A stretch of 15,618 bases of DNA from Armatimonadaceae bacterium (GTDB lineage Bacteria > Armatimonadota > Armatimonadia > Armatimonadales > Armatimonadaceae). Under the pieces are notes generated by a model that was not told the origin of the DNA, ran no database searches, and saw only the letters and a program-made list of their open reading frames with translations. Each line of letters begins with the position of its first letter. Position 1 is the first letter of the stretch. Shown one piece after another: positions 7,750 through 15,057 of this stretch. Made by a program: the position numbers and the translations under genes. The stretch spans positions 1-15,618 of the forward strand of contig JAUJNC010000123.1 in NCBI GenBank assembly GCA_030446525.1, read 5' to 3'.

Positions 7750-9200
7750 CGGCCCCCGAGACCGGGGTACGGGTGCGCATGTACCGCCAGGGGCTGGGGG
7801 ACTGCTTCCTGCTGGCCCTGGGCGGCGCCGACGGCCAAGCCCGCTACCTGCTGATCGACTGCGGCGTCGTGGTCGGCGCCCCGGACGTCCCCGACGTGAT
7901 GGTGCGCACGATGGCAGACATCCGCGAGGCGACGGGCGGCCACATCCACGTGCTGGTCGCCACGCACGAGCACTGGGACCATCTGTCGGGGTTCGGCCAG
8001 GCCGAGGCGCTGTTCCGCCAGATCCGCGTCGATGCGCTCTGGCTCCCCTGGACGGAAGACCCGGGCGACGCGACGGCCGGCGCGCTGCGGCGGGAACGCC
8101 GGATGGCCGTGGGCGCCCTTCGCGCCGCGGTGGCGCGGCTCCAGGAAGAGAGCCCGCTCGCGGCGAGCCGCATCGGCGGGGTGGTGGAGTTTTTCGGCGC
8201 GGTCGATCCTTCGGGCCTGGGCGCCGGGCCGTCGACCTCCGACCTGCTGGAGCTGGTACGCTCGCAGGCGGGGGTGACCCGCTACCTGCGGCCGGGCGGC
8301 GCGACGATCGGCATCGACGGCGTCCCGAACGTCCGGGTCTACGTCCTCGGCCCGCCCACGGACGTCACCCTGCTGAAAAAGTCCGCCCCCGGAAGGGGCG
8401 GACGGAGCGAGGTCTACCAGGAGCACGCCGCCCTCGACGAGGAGACCGCCTTTTATGCGGCGGCGACGCCCGGGCCGGGCGGCGCGGCGGATCTGTCCCC
8501 CGACGAGCGGGACGCGCTCGAGCGCAGCTTCCCCTTCGATCCCTCCTGCCGGATCGGGGGCGACCGGGCGAAGGAAGACGCCTTCTTCCGGCAACACTAC
8601 GGGTTCGGCGAGGACGACGAAGCGTCGTGGCGCCGCGTCGGCGGCGACTGGCTGCAGGCCGCCGGCGAGCTGGCGCTGCGGCTCGACGCCGCCACCAACA
8701 ACACCAGCCTCGCCCTCGCCATCGAGATGGTCGGCAGCGGCAACGTGCTCCTGTTTCCGGCCGACGCCCAGGTGGGCAGCTGGCTGTCCTGGCACAAGCT
8801 CGCCTGGCAGGTGGAGGGCCCCGGCGCGCCCGGCCGGACGGTCACGGCCGGGGACCTGCTCCGCCGCACCGTGCTGTACAAGGTCGGCCATCACGGCAGC
8901 CATAACGGGACGCTCAAGGCCGCCGGTCTGGGGCAGATGAGCAGCCCCGACCTTGTCGCCCTGCTGCCCGTTGATCAGGACACCGCCCGCGACGTCAAGC
9001 GCTGGACGAAAATGCCCTTCGAGCCGCTCCTGGAGGAGCTGGACAAGCGGACGCGGGGCGCATCCTGCGGGTCGACGAGGGCGCGCCCCTGCTGCGGCTG
9101 TCCCGGAAACCCGGCAGGCTGAGCCCCGAAGAGTGGGGCGGCGTTCCAGGCCAACACGAAAGAAACGGCGCTCTACGTCGAATACACCGTGCCCGAGTAA
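7737..9200 (+). CDS. Metallo-beta-lactamase-fold hydrolase (ComEC-like MBL domain), two small compensating frameshifts near the 3' end
   Basis: About 487 residues after correction. The MBL metal motif HEHWDH is at residues 77-82 in LVATHEHWDHLSGF, followed by LFPADAQVGSW and KVGHHGSHNGT (residues 382 onward), the late histidine block typical of ComEC/Rec2-like MBL domains. The start at 7737 is favoured by GGAAGGGGA just upstream; ATG 7746 is an alternative. Either start overlaps the metallopeptidase stop. Read literally, the frame stops at 9122. A missing base in the G run near 9055-9058 and an extra base near 9136-9143 restore VDEGAPLLRLSRKPGRL and a tail ending ETALYVEYTVPE before TAA at 9198-9200. 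A central insert (about residues 110-300) separates the metal motifs. The substrate is unknown; MBL-fold enzymes cleave esters, phosphodiesters or other bonds. There is no signal peptide. Confidence 0.87.
8376..8403 (-). terminator. Rho-independent-type terminator on the minus strand, inside the MBL gene
   Basis: Read on the minus strand, the site is GTCCGCCCC, loop TTCCG, GGGGCGGAC, then TTTTT: a perfect 9-bp GC stem, a 5-base loop and an immediate U tract. On the plus strand the hairpin has no U tract and lies inside coding sequence (SAPGRGGRS). It sits about 810 bases past the end of the convergent minus-strand DUF4838 gene, so it would stop antisense read-through entering the MBL gene. 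The structure is seen directly; function is inferred. Confidence 0.6.
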
Positions 9201-9214
9201 GGCCTTCGGCGGGC

Positions 9215-11062
9215 TCACCTTCCCGTGTGGCGGCGGCGCCGGCACGCTGCGCAGCCGCGGTGGAGAGGCAACGACCCGCCCTCTCTTGTAACGGTCGACC
9301 CCGAACTCACGCGCGGTGCGGATGAACTCCTCGACCGCCCGGGCGACGTCCGGCGGGCCTTCGAACGCCTGCCGGCGCGTCCGCGCATCGCCCCGGAGCG
9401 CGTCGTAGCGCAGGATCCAGGCGTGATCCAGGGCGAGCTGCTGCGTCGCGCACGCGCCGCGACAGGAGGAGGTTTCGCGCGAAGTCGGGGGCCCTTCGGG
9501 TCGGGGAGCCACGGCGTTTTGCGCCTGTGCGAACAGGCGCGTCGCCTGGTTCATGACATCGAGCGTCAGGTACGAATGGTCGGACTGGAACGTGCTCAGC
9601 TTCAATCCGGAGCGCTCGAACGCGTCGCCCATCAGGTCAAGGTACGCGGTGCCAGGGTGCGGCGCCGCCGCGCCATAGTAGCCTCTCAGGAACTCGGCCG
9701 TCAGTTGTCGCGTCGCCGTCCGGTTTCCACAGCAGGTGCGACAGCAGCCAGGCGCGCAACGCCACGAAGTCGCCCACGCCGCCCGAATAGTTGTCGCCCT
9801 GCTCGAACACGGCGATGGCGCGTTGGCGGGCGAAGAAGCGCAGGTTGACGCGGAGCACGCGCAGGTTGGGGTGCGGGTGGATGACGTTGGTGAAGTTGGT
9901 GACGTAGTCCCAGACGTAGAGCCGGGGCGCGATCGCTTTCCAGCCCAGGATGTCGTCGCGAAACGCGCGGTTGGCGTCGGCGTCGAGCGGGCGGGCGAAG
10001 TCGGCCTCGATCGAGCACAGGCGGATCATTATTCCGGGCCGCACATGCCGCGGCGGCTTGCGCGTGTACTGGTAGGCCAGCGTCTCGACCAGGAAGCCGG
10101 GGAACTCTTTCCTCGATGTCGGCGGCGACGGCGTTGACGAAATGCAGCAGCGGCCCCGCGGGCGATCCTTCCTTTTGTTCCAATGCCAGGCATTCATTGC
10201 ACTGGCGCGCGACCGTGTGTTGTAATCGTTCTGGCTGATCGAGATCATCCCGGCGTCGGGATCTTCGCGGATCCACCCCAGCGCGTTCTCGGTCGCCTTC
10301 GCGCCGCATCGCCTCGTCGCTGAGGCACAGCTGCGCGCGCTCGGTCGTGCGTTTGCCGCCCACCTCGCTGTACCACTCGGGGTGGCGCGCGAAGTACCTC
10401 CTGGGCGGCAGCAGCCGGTTGAAGGTGTGGACGAACCCCAGGATGCGGTGGTGCCCGCCGTATTCCGGCGCGATCTCGTGGTGGTGCCCGTTGAGCTTGA
10501 GCCGCGCGGCGAAAAGCGGGTCCCCGGTCGGATCGCTGTAGAAGGCCTCACGCGTGCGCAGCGGGGGCGTGTAAACGGTGTCGCGTCGGAAAGAGGCAGC
10601 GCCGACCGGCGCGGGATCGCTCTCGGTGGCGGTCCACCAGCGGCAGCCCACCACGTCCTCAAGCCGTGTAGACGGCGCACAGCGCCCCGCGCGGCGCCCG
10701 CCGGCCAGCACCAGATCCTGGCCCACGGTCCGGATCACGATGCCGTCCTGCCCCAGGCCGTTCCAATCCACCCGGGGCAGCAGCAGCCTGACGGGACGCG
10801 GTCCCGCCTCGACCAGTATCTGCGGCTCCTCGGAGCGGCCTGCCGCCTCGGCGCGGACCGAAAAGTCGCCCCGGTCACCCGCCGCAGATGCTCCAGCGCT
10901 CCCGCGCGGCGGTCTGCTCTGCGGGGGGCGTCCCGGGCGACGACGATAACGTAGGCCGTGGTCCCGCTCTCGGCCAGGGCTGCGGCCCGCGCCCGCCGCG
11001 CGGTGAATGACAGGCACAGGGCAAAAAGCCGTCAGGAAAGCGACGAAAAGCCGACGCGGCAT
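9215..11062 (-). CDS. Secreted DUF4838 domain protein, broken by many small frameshifts
   Basis: Reading from 11062 leftwards, pieces in three frames rebuild one DUF4838 protein of about 615 residues. It opens with a signal peptide (MPRRLFVAFLTAF, continuing ALCLSFTARRARAAA after a shift in a T5 run at 11023-11027). Next come AYVIVVARDAP, LEDVVGCRWWT, VHTFNRLLPP with YFARHPEWYS, AQLCLSDEAMRR, ISISQNDYNT, CNECLALEQ, LVETLAYQYTRKPP, IRLCSIEADFARPLD, RLYVWDYVTNF, LRAWLLSHLLWKP and AVEEFIRTAREFGVDRYKR. These are hallmarks of DUF4838, a family often found near polysaccharide-degradation genes and without an assigned reaction known to me. I count about 13 indels, mostly in or beside homopolymers. 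GAGGAAGGGAAG precedes the start. The end is uncertain: one more shift in a G run gives TGA at 9217-9215, 14 bases from the convergent MBL stop. Confidence 0.8.
9521..9540. repeat. Perfect 8-bp inverted repeat with GCGA tetraloop, inside the DUF4838 gene
   Basis: GCGCCTGT, loop GCGA, ACAGGCGC. The plus-strand loop fits the GNRA tetraloop pattern. No U tract follows on either strand, so it is not a standard terminator. It falls in the segment coding for RLFAQAQ, and codon choice alone may explain it. Confidence 0.4.
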
Positions 11063-11090
11063 GCATCTCTTCCCTTCCTCGTGTCCGCTG

Positions 11091-11971
11091 CTAGAGGAGG
11101 CCGCGCAGGTGGTCTGCCGCCGCCTGGGATGCGCGCGCCGCGCGGCTTTGGTCGTACTTGCCCAGCGATTCGTCCTCGATGCAAAGGTCGCGGTCGTATT
11201 CCGCGGCGCGCGCAGGGCGGGCCACGAACCGGGCGTGGTCGATGTCCCCCTCGGCGATCGGGCTGACGTACCGACCGTATTCGTGGCCCACCGCGCGGCG
11301 GACCTGGCGCAGCTCCTGCGGGTAGCCGATGTTCTTGACGTGCGTGTGCTTGGCGGCGGGCGCGAAGTGCTCGATCGTTTGGTACACCTCGTCCAGCGGC
11401 ATCCCGCTCCAGTAGAAGTTGCCGCCGTCCAGCGTCAGGCCCACGCGGGGGAATCGACGGAGGCGAGCAGGGCGTCGAGGAAGGCCCGCGTGTTTCCCTT
11501 GGCGCCGTGGTTCTCGATCCCCAGATCGACCGGCTGCCCGTCGGTCCCGTCCAGGACCTGCCGTGCACGCTCCGGGCGAAGAACGCCGCGTACCTCGGCG
11601 GGCAGGTCCTGCTTGGCGCGCAGGATCGCGTCGATGCGCACGACCGGGACCCGTGGAGCCGCGCCGCCGTCTCGACCGCCTGCACGTGCCAGGCGATCTC
11701 CGCCTCCGGGTCGGGCGCGCTGGAAGTCGCTGGCGAGCAGGAACGCCGGGACGCGGAAGCCGGTCGACTCCATCTGCGCGGCCAATTCGGTGACATCGCC
11801 GCCGTCGTTCAGAAACAGGTGCGTCCGCCTGGGAGCCGGCGCGAGCGCCCGGACCCGCAGGTCGCGGCCCACCTCCAGCTCGACGCTGTCCAGGCCGAAG
11901 TGGCGCAGCCCCTCGCCCAAATCATCGAAACCGGCGGCCCGGAGGGTCGCGTCGCGAATCGATACGTGCAT
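11091..11971 (-). CDS. Sugar phosphate isomerase/epimerase-like TIM-barrel protein, at least three frameshifts
   Basis: The 881-base span would code for about 293 residues of the xylose-isomerase-like TIM-barrel (AP endonuclease 2) family. Ordered pieces in different frames are HFGLDSVELEVG, THLFLNDGGD, VPAFLLASDF, PDPEAEIAWHVQAVETAARL, VPVVRIDAIL, VDLGIENHGAKGN, VGLTLDGGNFYWSG, AKHTHVKNIGYP and CIEDES. The Glu in IENHG, Asp in LDGGNF, His in HTHVKN and Glu in CIEDES are likely metal ligands by family analogy. Frame changes fall near 11720, 11650 and in the G5 run 11446-11450. The start has AGGGAG upstream and lies 9 bases after the Gfo/Idh stop, so the two are operonic. TAG is at 11093-11091. 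The reaction could be isomerisation, epimerisation or dehydration of a sugar or sugar acid; the substrate is not readable. Sequence error is the likeliest cause of the breaks. Confidence 0.8.
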
Positions 11972-11980
11972 TGCAGCTCC

Positions 11981-13012
11981 CTACTCTGATGAAGATGCGG
12001 GCGGGCCGGCCGGATCGAGCGTGATCCCGCGGGCGGTCTCGATCGACTGACAGGCGGCCACACTGACGCGCAGGGCGTCCCGGCCGTCCTCGCCGGTCAC
12101 CTCGAGGGGCGCGCGCCCCCCGATCGCCTCGGCGAGGTTGTTCACGCGCGGCTCGGGGCCGCCGCCGGTCACCCCCCCCGGCACCGTCTCTTTCTCGCCG
12201 CCGATCACGATCTCGAAACCGCCCGTGGACGAATGCGCCGCGCCGTCGGGGCCGACGATCTGGCTGCCGTGGATGCCCGGGAACGCCTCGGGCATCCCCC
12301 AGGCCAGCAGCAGCGACAGCACATGGCCGCCGCCGTAGCGGACCTGGATCTCGGCGGCGTCGACGGCCAGCTCACCCTCGGGGATGTCCCGGACGCGCCC
12401 CTTGCCGCGGGCGAAGACGTGGCCGGCGGCGAAGACCTGCTGGGCCTCCTGGCCGGTGAAGTGCCGCACGAGGTCGAAGAAGTGCGGCGCCATGTCCAAC
12501 ACCGGTCCGTTGTTCAGGGACCGCCGGTGCATCGCTAGCTTGGGGCGCACCTCGCGCACGTCGACGAAGCGCAGGAAGACCGGCCCGCCCCAGGCGTCCC
12601 GGTCGAAGAGCTCCTTCAGGCGCCGGTTGACCGGCAGGGCGCGGTACTGGAACGACGTGGACAGCAGCACGCCGCTCCTGGCCGCGGCCGCGATCACGGC
12701 GTCGGCGCCCTCGAGAGAGTTCGCCAGCGGCTTCTCGCTCAGGACGTGCCGGCCGTGTTCGGCGGCGAAGCAGGCGATCTCGCTGTGGAACGCGGTGGGC
12801 GTGCAGACCGACACCACGTTCACGCCCTCGTGCAGGATCGCCTCCTGATACGAACCGCACGCCCGGGCCCCGAGCCGCGCGGCGGCCGCGGCGCACACGT
12901 CCCCGGCGATGTCGAAGACCGACACCACGCGGGCGTCGGGGCGGGCCCGCCAGGCGTCGGCGTGCCGCGTGCCCATGGCGCCGCAGCCGACCACGCAGAC
13001 GTTCAGGTCCAT
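11981..13012 (-). CDS. Gfo/Idh/MocA family NAD(P)-dependent oxidoreductase
   Basis: A complete 343-residue protein. The Rossmann dinucleotide motif is VGCGAMGTRHADAW (residues 8-21), and the acid ending beta-2 is Asp34 in SVFD. The family EKP motif is at residues 93-95 with Lys94, and the catalytic-site pair Asp173 and His177 is in GPVLDMAPHFFD. Members oxidise or reduce hydroxyl groups of sugars, inositols or their derivatives, commonly with tightly bound NAD(P). There is no Tat-type twin-arginine leader, so it should be cytoplasmic. It starts one base after the stop of the upstream IolE-like gene and ends nine bases before the next TIM-barrel gene. Dehydrogenase plus TIM-barrel sugar isomerase is a common pairing for inositol or keto-sugar pathways. 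The acidic residue after beta-2 suggests NAD preference, an inference. Confidence 0.93.
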   Translation of the reverse strand: MDLNVCVVGCGAMGTRHADAWRARPDARVVSVFDIAGDVCAAAAARLGARACGSYQEAILHEGVNVVSVCTPTAFHSEIACFAAEHGRHVLSEKPLANSLEGADAVIAAAARSGVLLSTSFQYRALPVNRRLKELFDRDAWGGPVFLRFVDVREVRPKLAMHRRSLNNGPVLDMAPHFFDLVRHFTGQEAQQVFAAGHVFARGKGRVRDIPEGELAVDAAEIQVRYGGGHVLSLLLAWGMPEAFPGIHGSQIVGPDGAAHSSTGGFEIVIGGEKETVPGGVTGGGPEPRVNNLAEAIGGRAPLEVTGEDGRDALRVSVAACQSIETARGITLDPAGPPASSSE

Positions 13013-13013
13013 C

Positions 13014-13829
13014 TCAGCTGCCCCCCCGCGCGCCCGCCGTCGCCGCCAGCCGCTTCAGGAAGGCCGCGTTGGCCCGGATCGCCTCGTCGGGCGGGCCCGC
13101 GGCGACGTCCTGCTCGGCGATCAGCCACAGGCCCGGCAGATGCTCGGCCGCCCAGGCCGCCGCCTCGCCCAGCGGGGCCACGCCCTCGCCCAGCAGGACC
13201 GTGTCGAGCCGCACGCCGCTGCCGGCGCCGGTGGCGAAGTCCTTGAAGTGCAGGGCGCCGATCCGGTCCTGGACCCGCTCCAGCAGCGGGAGCACGTCCG
13301 CGCCGCCCTTGACCACCCAGCCCACGTCAATGCAGAAGCCCAGGTCGTCACCGCCCCCGTCGATCAGCGCGTCCATGACGCGCCCCCCGCCGGCGAACTC
13401 GAAGTCGTGGTTGTGGTACAGCAGCCGCACGCCGCGCCCGCGGGCGGCGGCGGCCGCTTGCCGGATCGCGTCGACATCCTGGGCGAGCTGCGCCTCGTCT
13501 TTAAAGCCCCGGCCCGAGTACATCAGGCGGCCGACGCCGATCTCGCCGAGGTAGTTCAGAATGGTGTCGAGCAGGCTGCGCTCGCCGGCCGCCTGGGACG
13601 TGTCCTGCAGGTTGCCGCCGACGTGGGCGCCGATCAGCTCCAGGCCGTGGTCGGCAAGCATCTGTTTCAGCGCGGCCGGCGGGGTCTCCTGGATGTGCCG
13701 GAAGCCGATCTCCACGCCCTGGTATCCGGCGTCGGCGCACCCGCGGAAGACGGCGGGCAGGAATCGGCGCTGGTCCTGGCCCCAGGTGATGGTCTGGCAG
13801 CCGACTTTGAGCGGGCTCGCGACGGTCAT
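13014..13829 (-). CDS. IolE-like sugar phosphate isomerase/epimerase (TIM barrel)
   Basis: A complete 271-residue protein of the xylose-isomerase-like TIM-barrel family. The N-terminal VGCQTITWGQD resembles the opening of inosose dehydratases. Likely metal or catalytic residues are His139 and His141 in YHNHDFEF with Glu144, Asp168 in FCIDVGW, His194 in ALHFKDF and Glu239 in IAEQD. It is the first gene of the minus-strand operon, with AGGAGA centred about ten bases upstream of the ATG and a sigma-70-like promoter about 80 bases further up. The adjacent Gfo/Idh dehydrogenase makes dehydration or isomerisation of a keto-sugar or keto-inositol plausible. No other inositol-pathway gene is present, so an iolE assignment would be too specific. 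There is no signal peptide. Confidence 0.9.
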   Translation of the reverse strand: MTVASPLKVGCQTITWGQDQRRFLPAVFRGCADAGYQGVEIGFRHIQETPPAALKQMLADHGLELIGAHVGGNLQDTSQAAGERSLLDTILNYLGEIGVGRLMYSGRGFKDEAQLAQDVDAIRQAAAAARGRGVRLLYHNHDFEFAGGGRVMDALIDGGGDDLGFCIDVGWVVKGGADVLPLLERVQDRIGALHFKDFATGAGSGVRLDTVLLGEGVAPLGEAAAWAAEHLPGLWLIAEQDVAAGPPDEAIRANAAFLKRLAATAGARGGS

Positions 13830-13848
13830 GGTCGTGTCTCCTGAACAA

Positions 13849-13862
13849 CGGCGTTTGCGCCG
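13849..13862 (-). other. Small leader hairpin before the minus-strand operon's RBS
   Basis: On the minus strand it reads CGGCG, loop CAAA, CGCCG, followed by TTGTT and then the AGGAGA ribosome binding site at 13842-13837. The five-base stem is short. Together with the larger hairpin upstream it makes the leader of the IolE-like gene structured. Its function is not established. Confidence 0.3.
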
Positions 13863-13867
13863 GGGGC

Positions 13868-13887
13868 TCGGCGGGGCGGCCCGCCGA
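13868..13887 (-). other. GC-rich 8-bp leader hairpin of the minus-strand operon
   Basis: On the minus strand it reads TCGGCGGG, loop CCGC, CCCGCCGA, a perfect 8-bp stem. It lies between the predicted transcription start (about 13900) and the ribosome binding site of the IolE-like gene. No U tract follows directly, so it is not a simple terminator. It could affect leader stability or translation, or be a chance product of high GC. Confidence 0.4.
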
Positions 13888-13906
13888 CACGCGCCGGCCG
13901 CAGATG

Positions 13907-13935
13907 ATTATGGCGGATCGCTGGCGAATTGTCAA
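13907..13935 (-). promoter_or_regulatory. Sigma-70-like promoter for the minus-strand sugar operon
   Basis: On the minus strand a perfect -35 box TTGACA (13935-13930) is separated by 17 bases from the -10 box CATAAT (13912-13907). Transcription would start near 13900 and give a leader of about 70 bases before the IolE-like start at 13829. Both boxes stand out as AT-rich against the GC-rich background, which makes chance unlikely. Confidence 0.7.
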
Positions 13936-13961
13936 TGCCCTGCCGGGCGGGCGATTGACAA
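13929..13961. promoter_or_regulatory. 8-bp inverted repeat formed by the two divergent -35 regions (possible operator)
   Basis: TTGTCAAT (13929-13936) and ATTGACAA (13954-13961) are perfect inverted copies separated by 17 bases. Each arm contains the -35 hexamer of one divergent promoter. The symmetry may simply come from two consensus -35 boxes plus flanking bases. It would also suit a dimeric regulator covering both promoters. Confidence 0.5.
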
Positions 13962-13984
13962 ACCCGGAACGGCCGTGCTATGCT
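13955..13984 (+). promoter_or_regulatory. Sigma-70-like promoter for the aldo/keto reductase gene
   Basis: A perfect -35 TTGACA (13955-13960) is followed after 18 bases by TATGCT (13979-13984). Transcription would start near 13991, about 63 bases before the ATG at 14054. It lies back to back with the minus-strand promoter, with 19 bases between the two -35 hexamers, so the polymerases probably compete. Confidence 0.7.
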
Positions 13985-14053
13985 AAACACCGCAGCGGGC
14001 CGTGGGCGCCATCCGCGCCGCGAACCGTCAAACACACAAAGGAGTGAACGAAG

Positions 14054-15025
14054 ATGCCGATGCGCTACGGGAACGTGCCCGGGGTCGATAAACCTATCTC
14101 GCGCCTGGTCCAGGGCATAAACCCGGCGCGCCGTCAGGGGCCCCAGCACGGCTTCGCCCTGCTGGACGCCGGGTGGGAGCAGGGCTGTACGACGTTCGAC
14201 ACGGGGCGCGTGTACGGCGGCGCGGACCGCTTCCTGGGGGACTGGCTCCGCGAGCGCGGCGTCCGCGACCGGGCCGTGATTTTGGGCAAGGGCGCGCACC
14301 ACAGCCAGGAGCGGCGGCGCGTCACCCCGGACGACATCCGCCAGGACCTGGAAACCTCCCTGAGCGAGCTGCAGACCGACCACATCGACCTGTACCTGCT
14401 GCACCGCGACGACCCCGGCGTTCCGGTCGGCCCCCTCGTTGAGGCCCTCAACGAACACCTGCGGGCGGGCAAGATCCGCGCTTTCGGCGGCTCCAACTGG
14501 ACCCACGAGCGCATCGCCGAGGCCAACGCGTACGCCCAGGCCCACGGCCTGGTGCCGTTCACCGTCAGCAGCCCCAACTTCAGCCTGGCCGAACAGGTCC
14601 AGGAGCCCTGGGCGGGGTGCGTCAGCATCAGCGGCCCGCAGGCGGAGGCGGCGCGCGCCTTTTACCGGGAGACCGGGATGCCGCTCTTCACCTGGTCGAG
14701 CCTGGCCGGCGGCTTCTTCTCGGGCCGCCTGCGCCGCGACAACACGGACGAGTTCGCGGCCGGGCCGGACAAGCTGACCGTCACCTCGTACGCCTACGAC
14801 CAGAACTTCCAGCGTCTGGACCGCGTGGAAGAGCTGGCGCGCGAAAAGAACGCCAGCGTCCCGCAGATCGCGCTGGCGTACGTGATGAGCCAGCCGCTGA
14901 ACGTTTTCGCCCTGGTGGGCTGCCGCTCCGGCGACGAGTTCGCCGCCAACGTCGAGGCCGTGGACATCACGCTCACGCCGCGGGAGCTGGCGTACCTGGA
15001 CCTGCGGGCCGACAGCTCCCAGTAA
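14054..15025 (+). CDS. Aldo/keto reductase
   Basis: A complete 323-residue (alpha/beta)8 oxidoreductase. The catalytic tetrad is readable: Asp49 and Tyr54 in TTFDTGRVYGG, Lys79 in VILGKGAHH and His117 in DLYLLHRDD. Late signatures SNW, FTWSSLAGGFFSG and ALVGCRSGDEF fit the NADPH-binding side of the barrel. Members reduce aldehydes or ketones of sugars and other metabolites using NADPH. AAGGAG at 14039-14044 supports the ATG at 14054 (a second ATG at 14060 is possible). It is transcribed divergently from the sugar operon, which suggests linked regulation. A DUF4185 gene begins 32 bases after its stop with no evident terminator between. There is no signal peptide; the physiological substrate is unknown. 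Confidence 0.94.
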   Translation: MPMRYGNVPGVDKPISRLVQGINPARRQGPQHGFALLDAGWEQGCTTFDTGRVYGGADRFLGDWLRERGVRDRAVILGKGAHHSQERRRVTPDDIRQDLETSLSELQTDHIDLYLLHRDDPGVPVGPLVEALNEHLRAGKIRAFGGSNWTHERIAEANAYAQAHGLVPFTVSSPNFSLAEQVQEPWAGCVSISGPQAEAARAFYRETGMPLFTWSSLAGGFFSGRLRRDNTDEFAAGPDKLTVTSYAYDQNFQRLDRVEELAREKNASVPQIALAYVMSQPLNVFALVGCRSGDEFAANVEAVDITLTPRELAYLDLRADSSQ

Positions 15026-15057
15026 GGGGCCTCATCCACCCAAGGACGGTCGGCGGG

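Noticed and set aside
9191..9213. Possible bidirectional terminator between the convergent genes (GCCCG ... CGGGC)
   Set aside because: The stem is five bases with a long loop and no U tract on either side, and it overlaps the MBL stop codon. Too weak to call.
7656..9632. 658-residue minus-strand open frame spanning the MBL gene
   Set aside because: Only its first part (9632 to about 9260) is real coding, the C-terminal part of the DUF4838 protein. The rest is the antisense shadow of the MBL gene.
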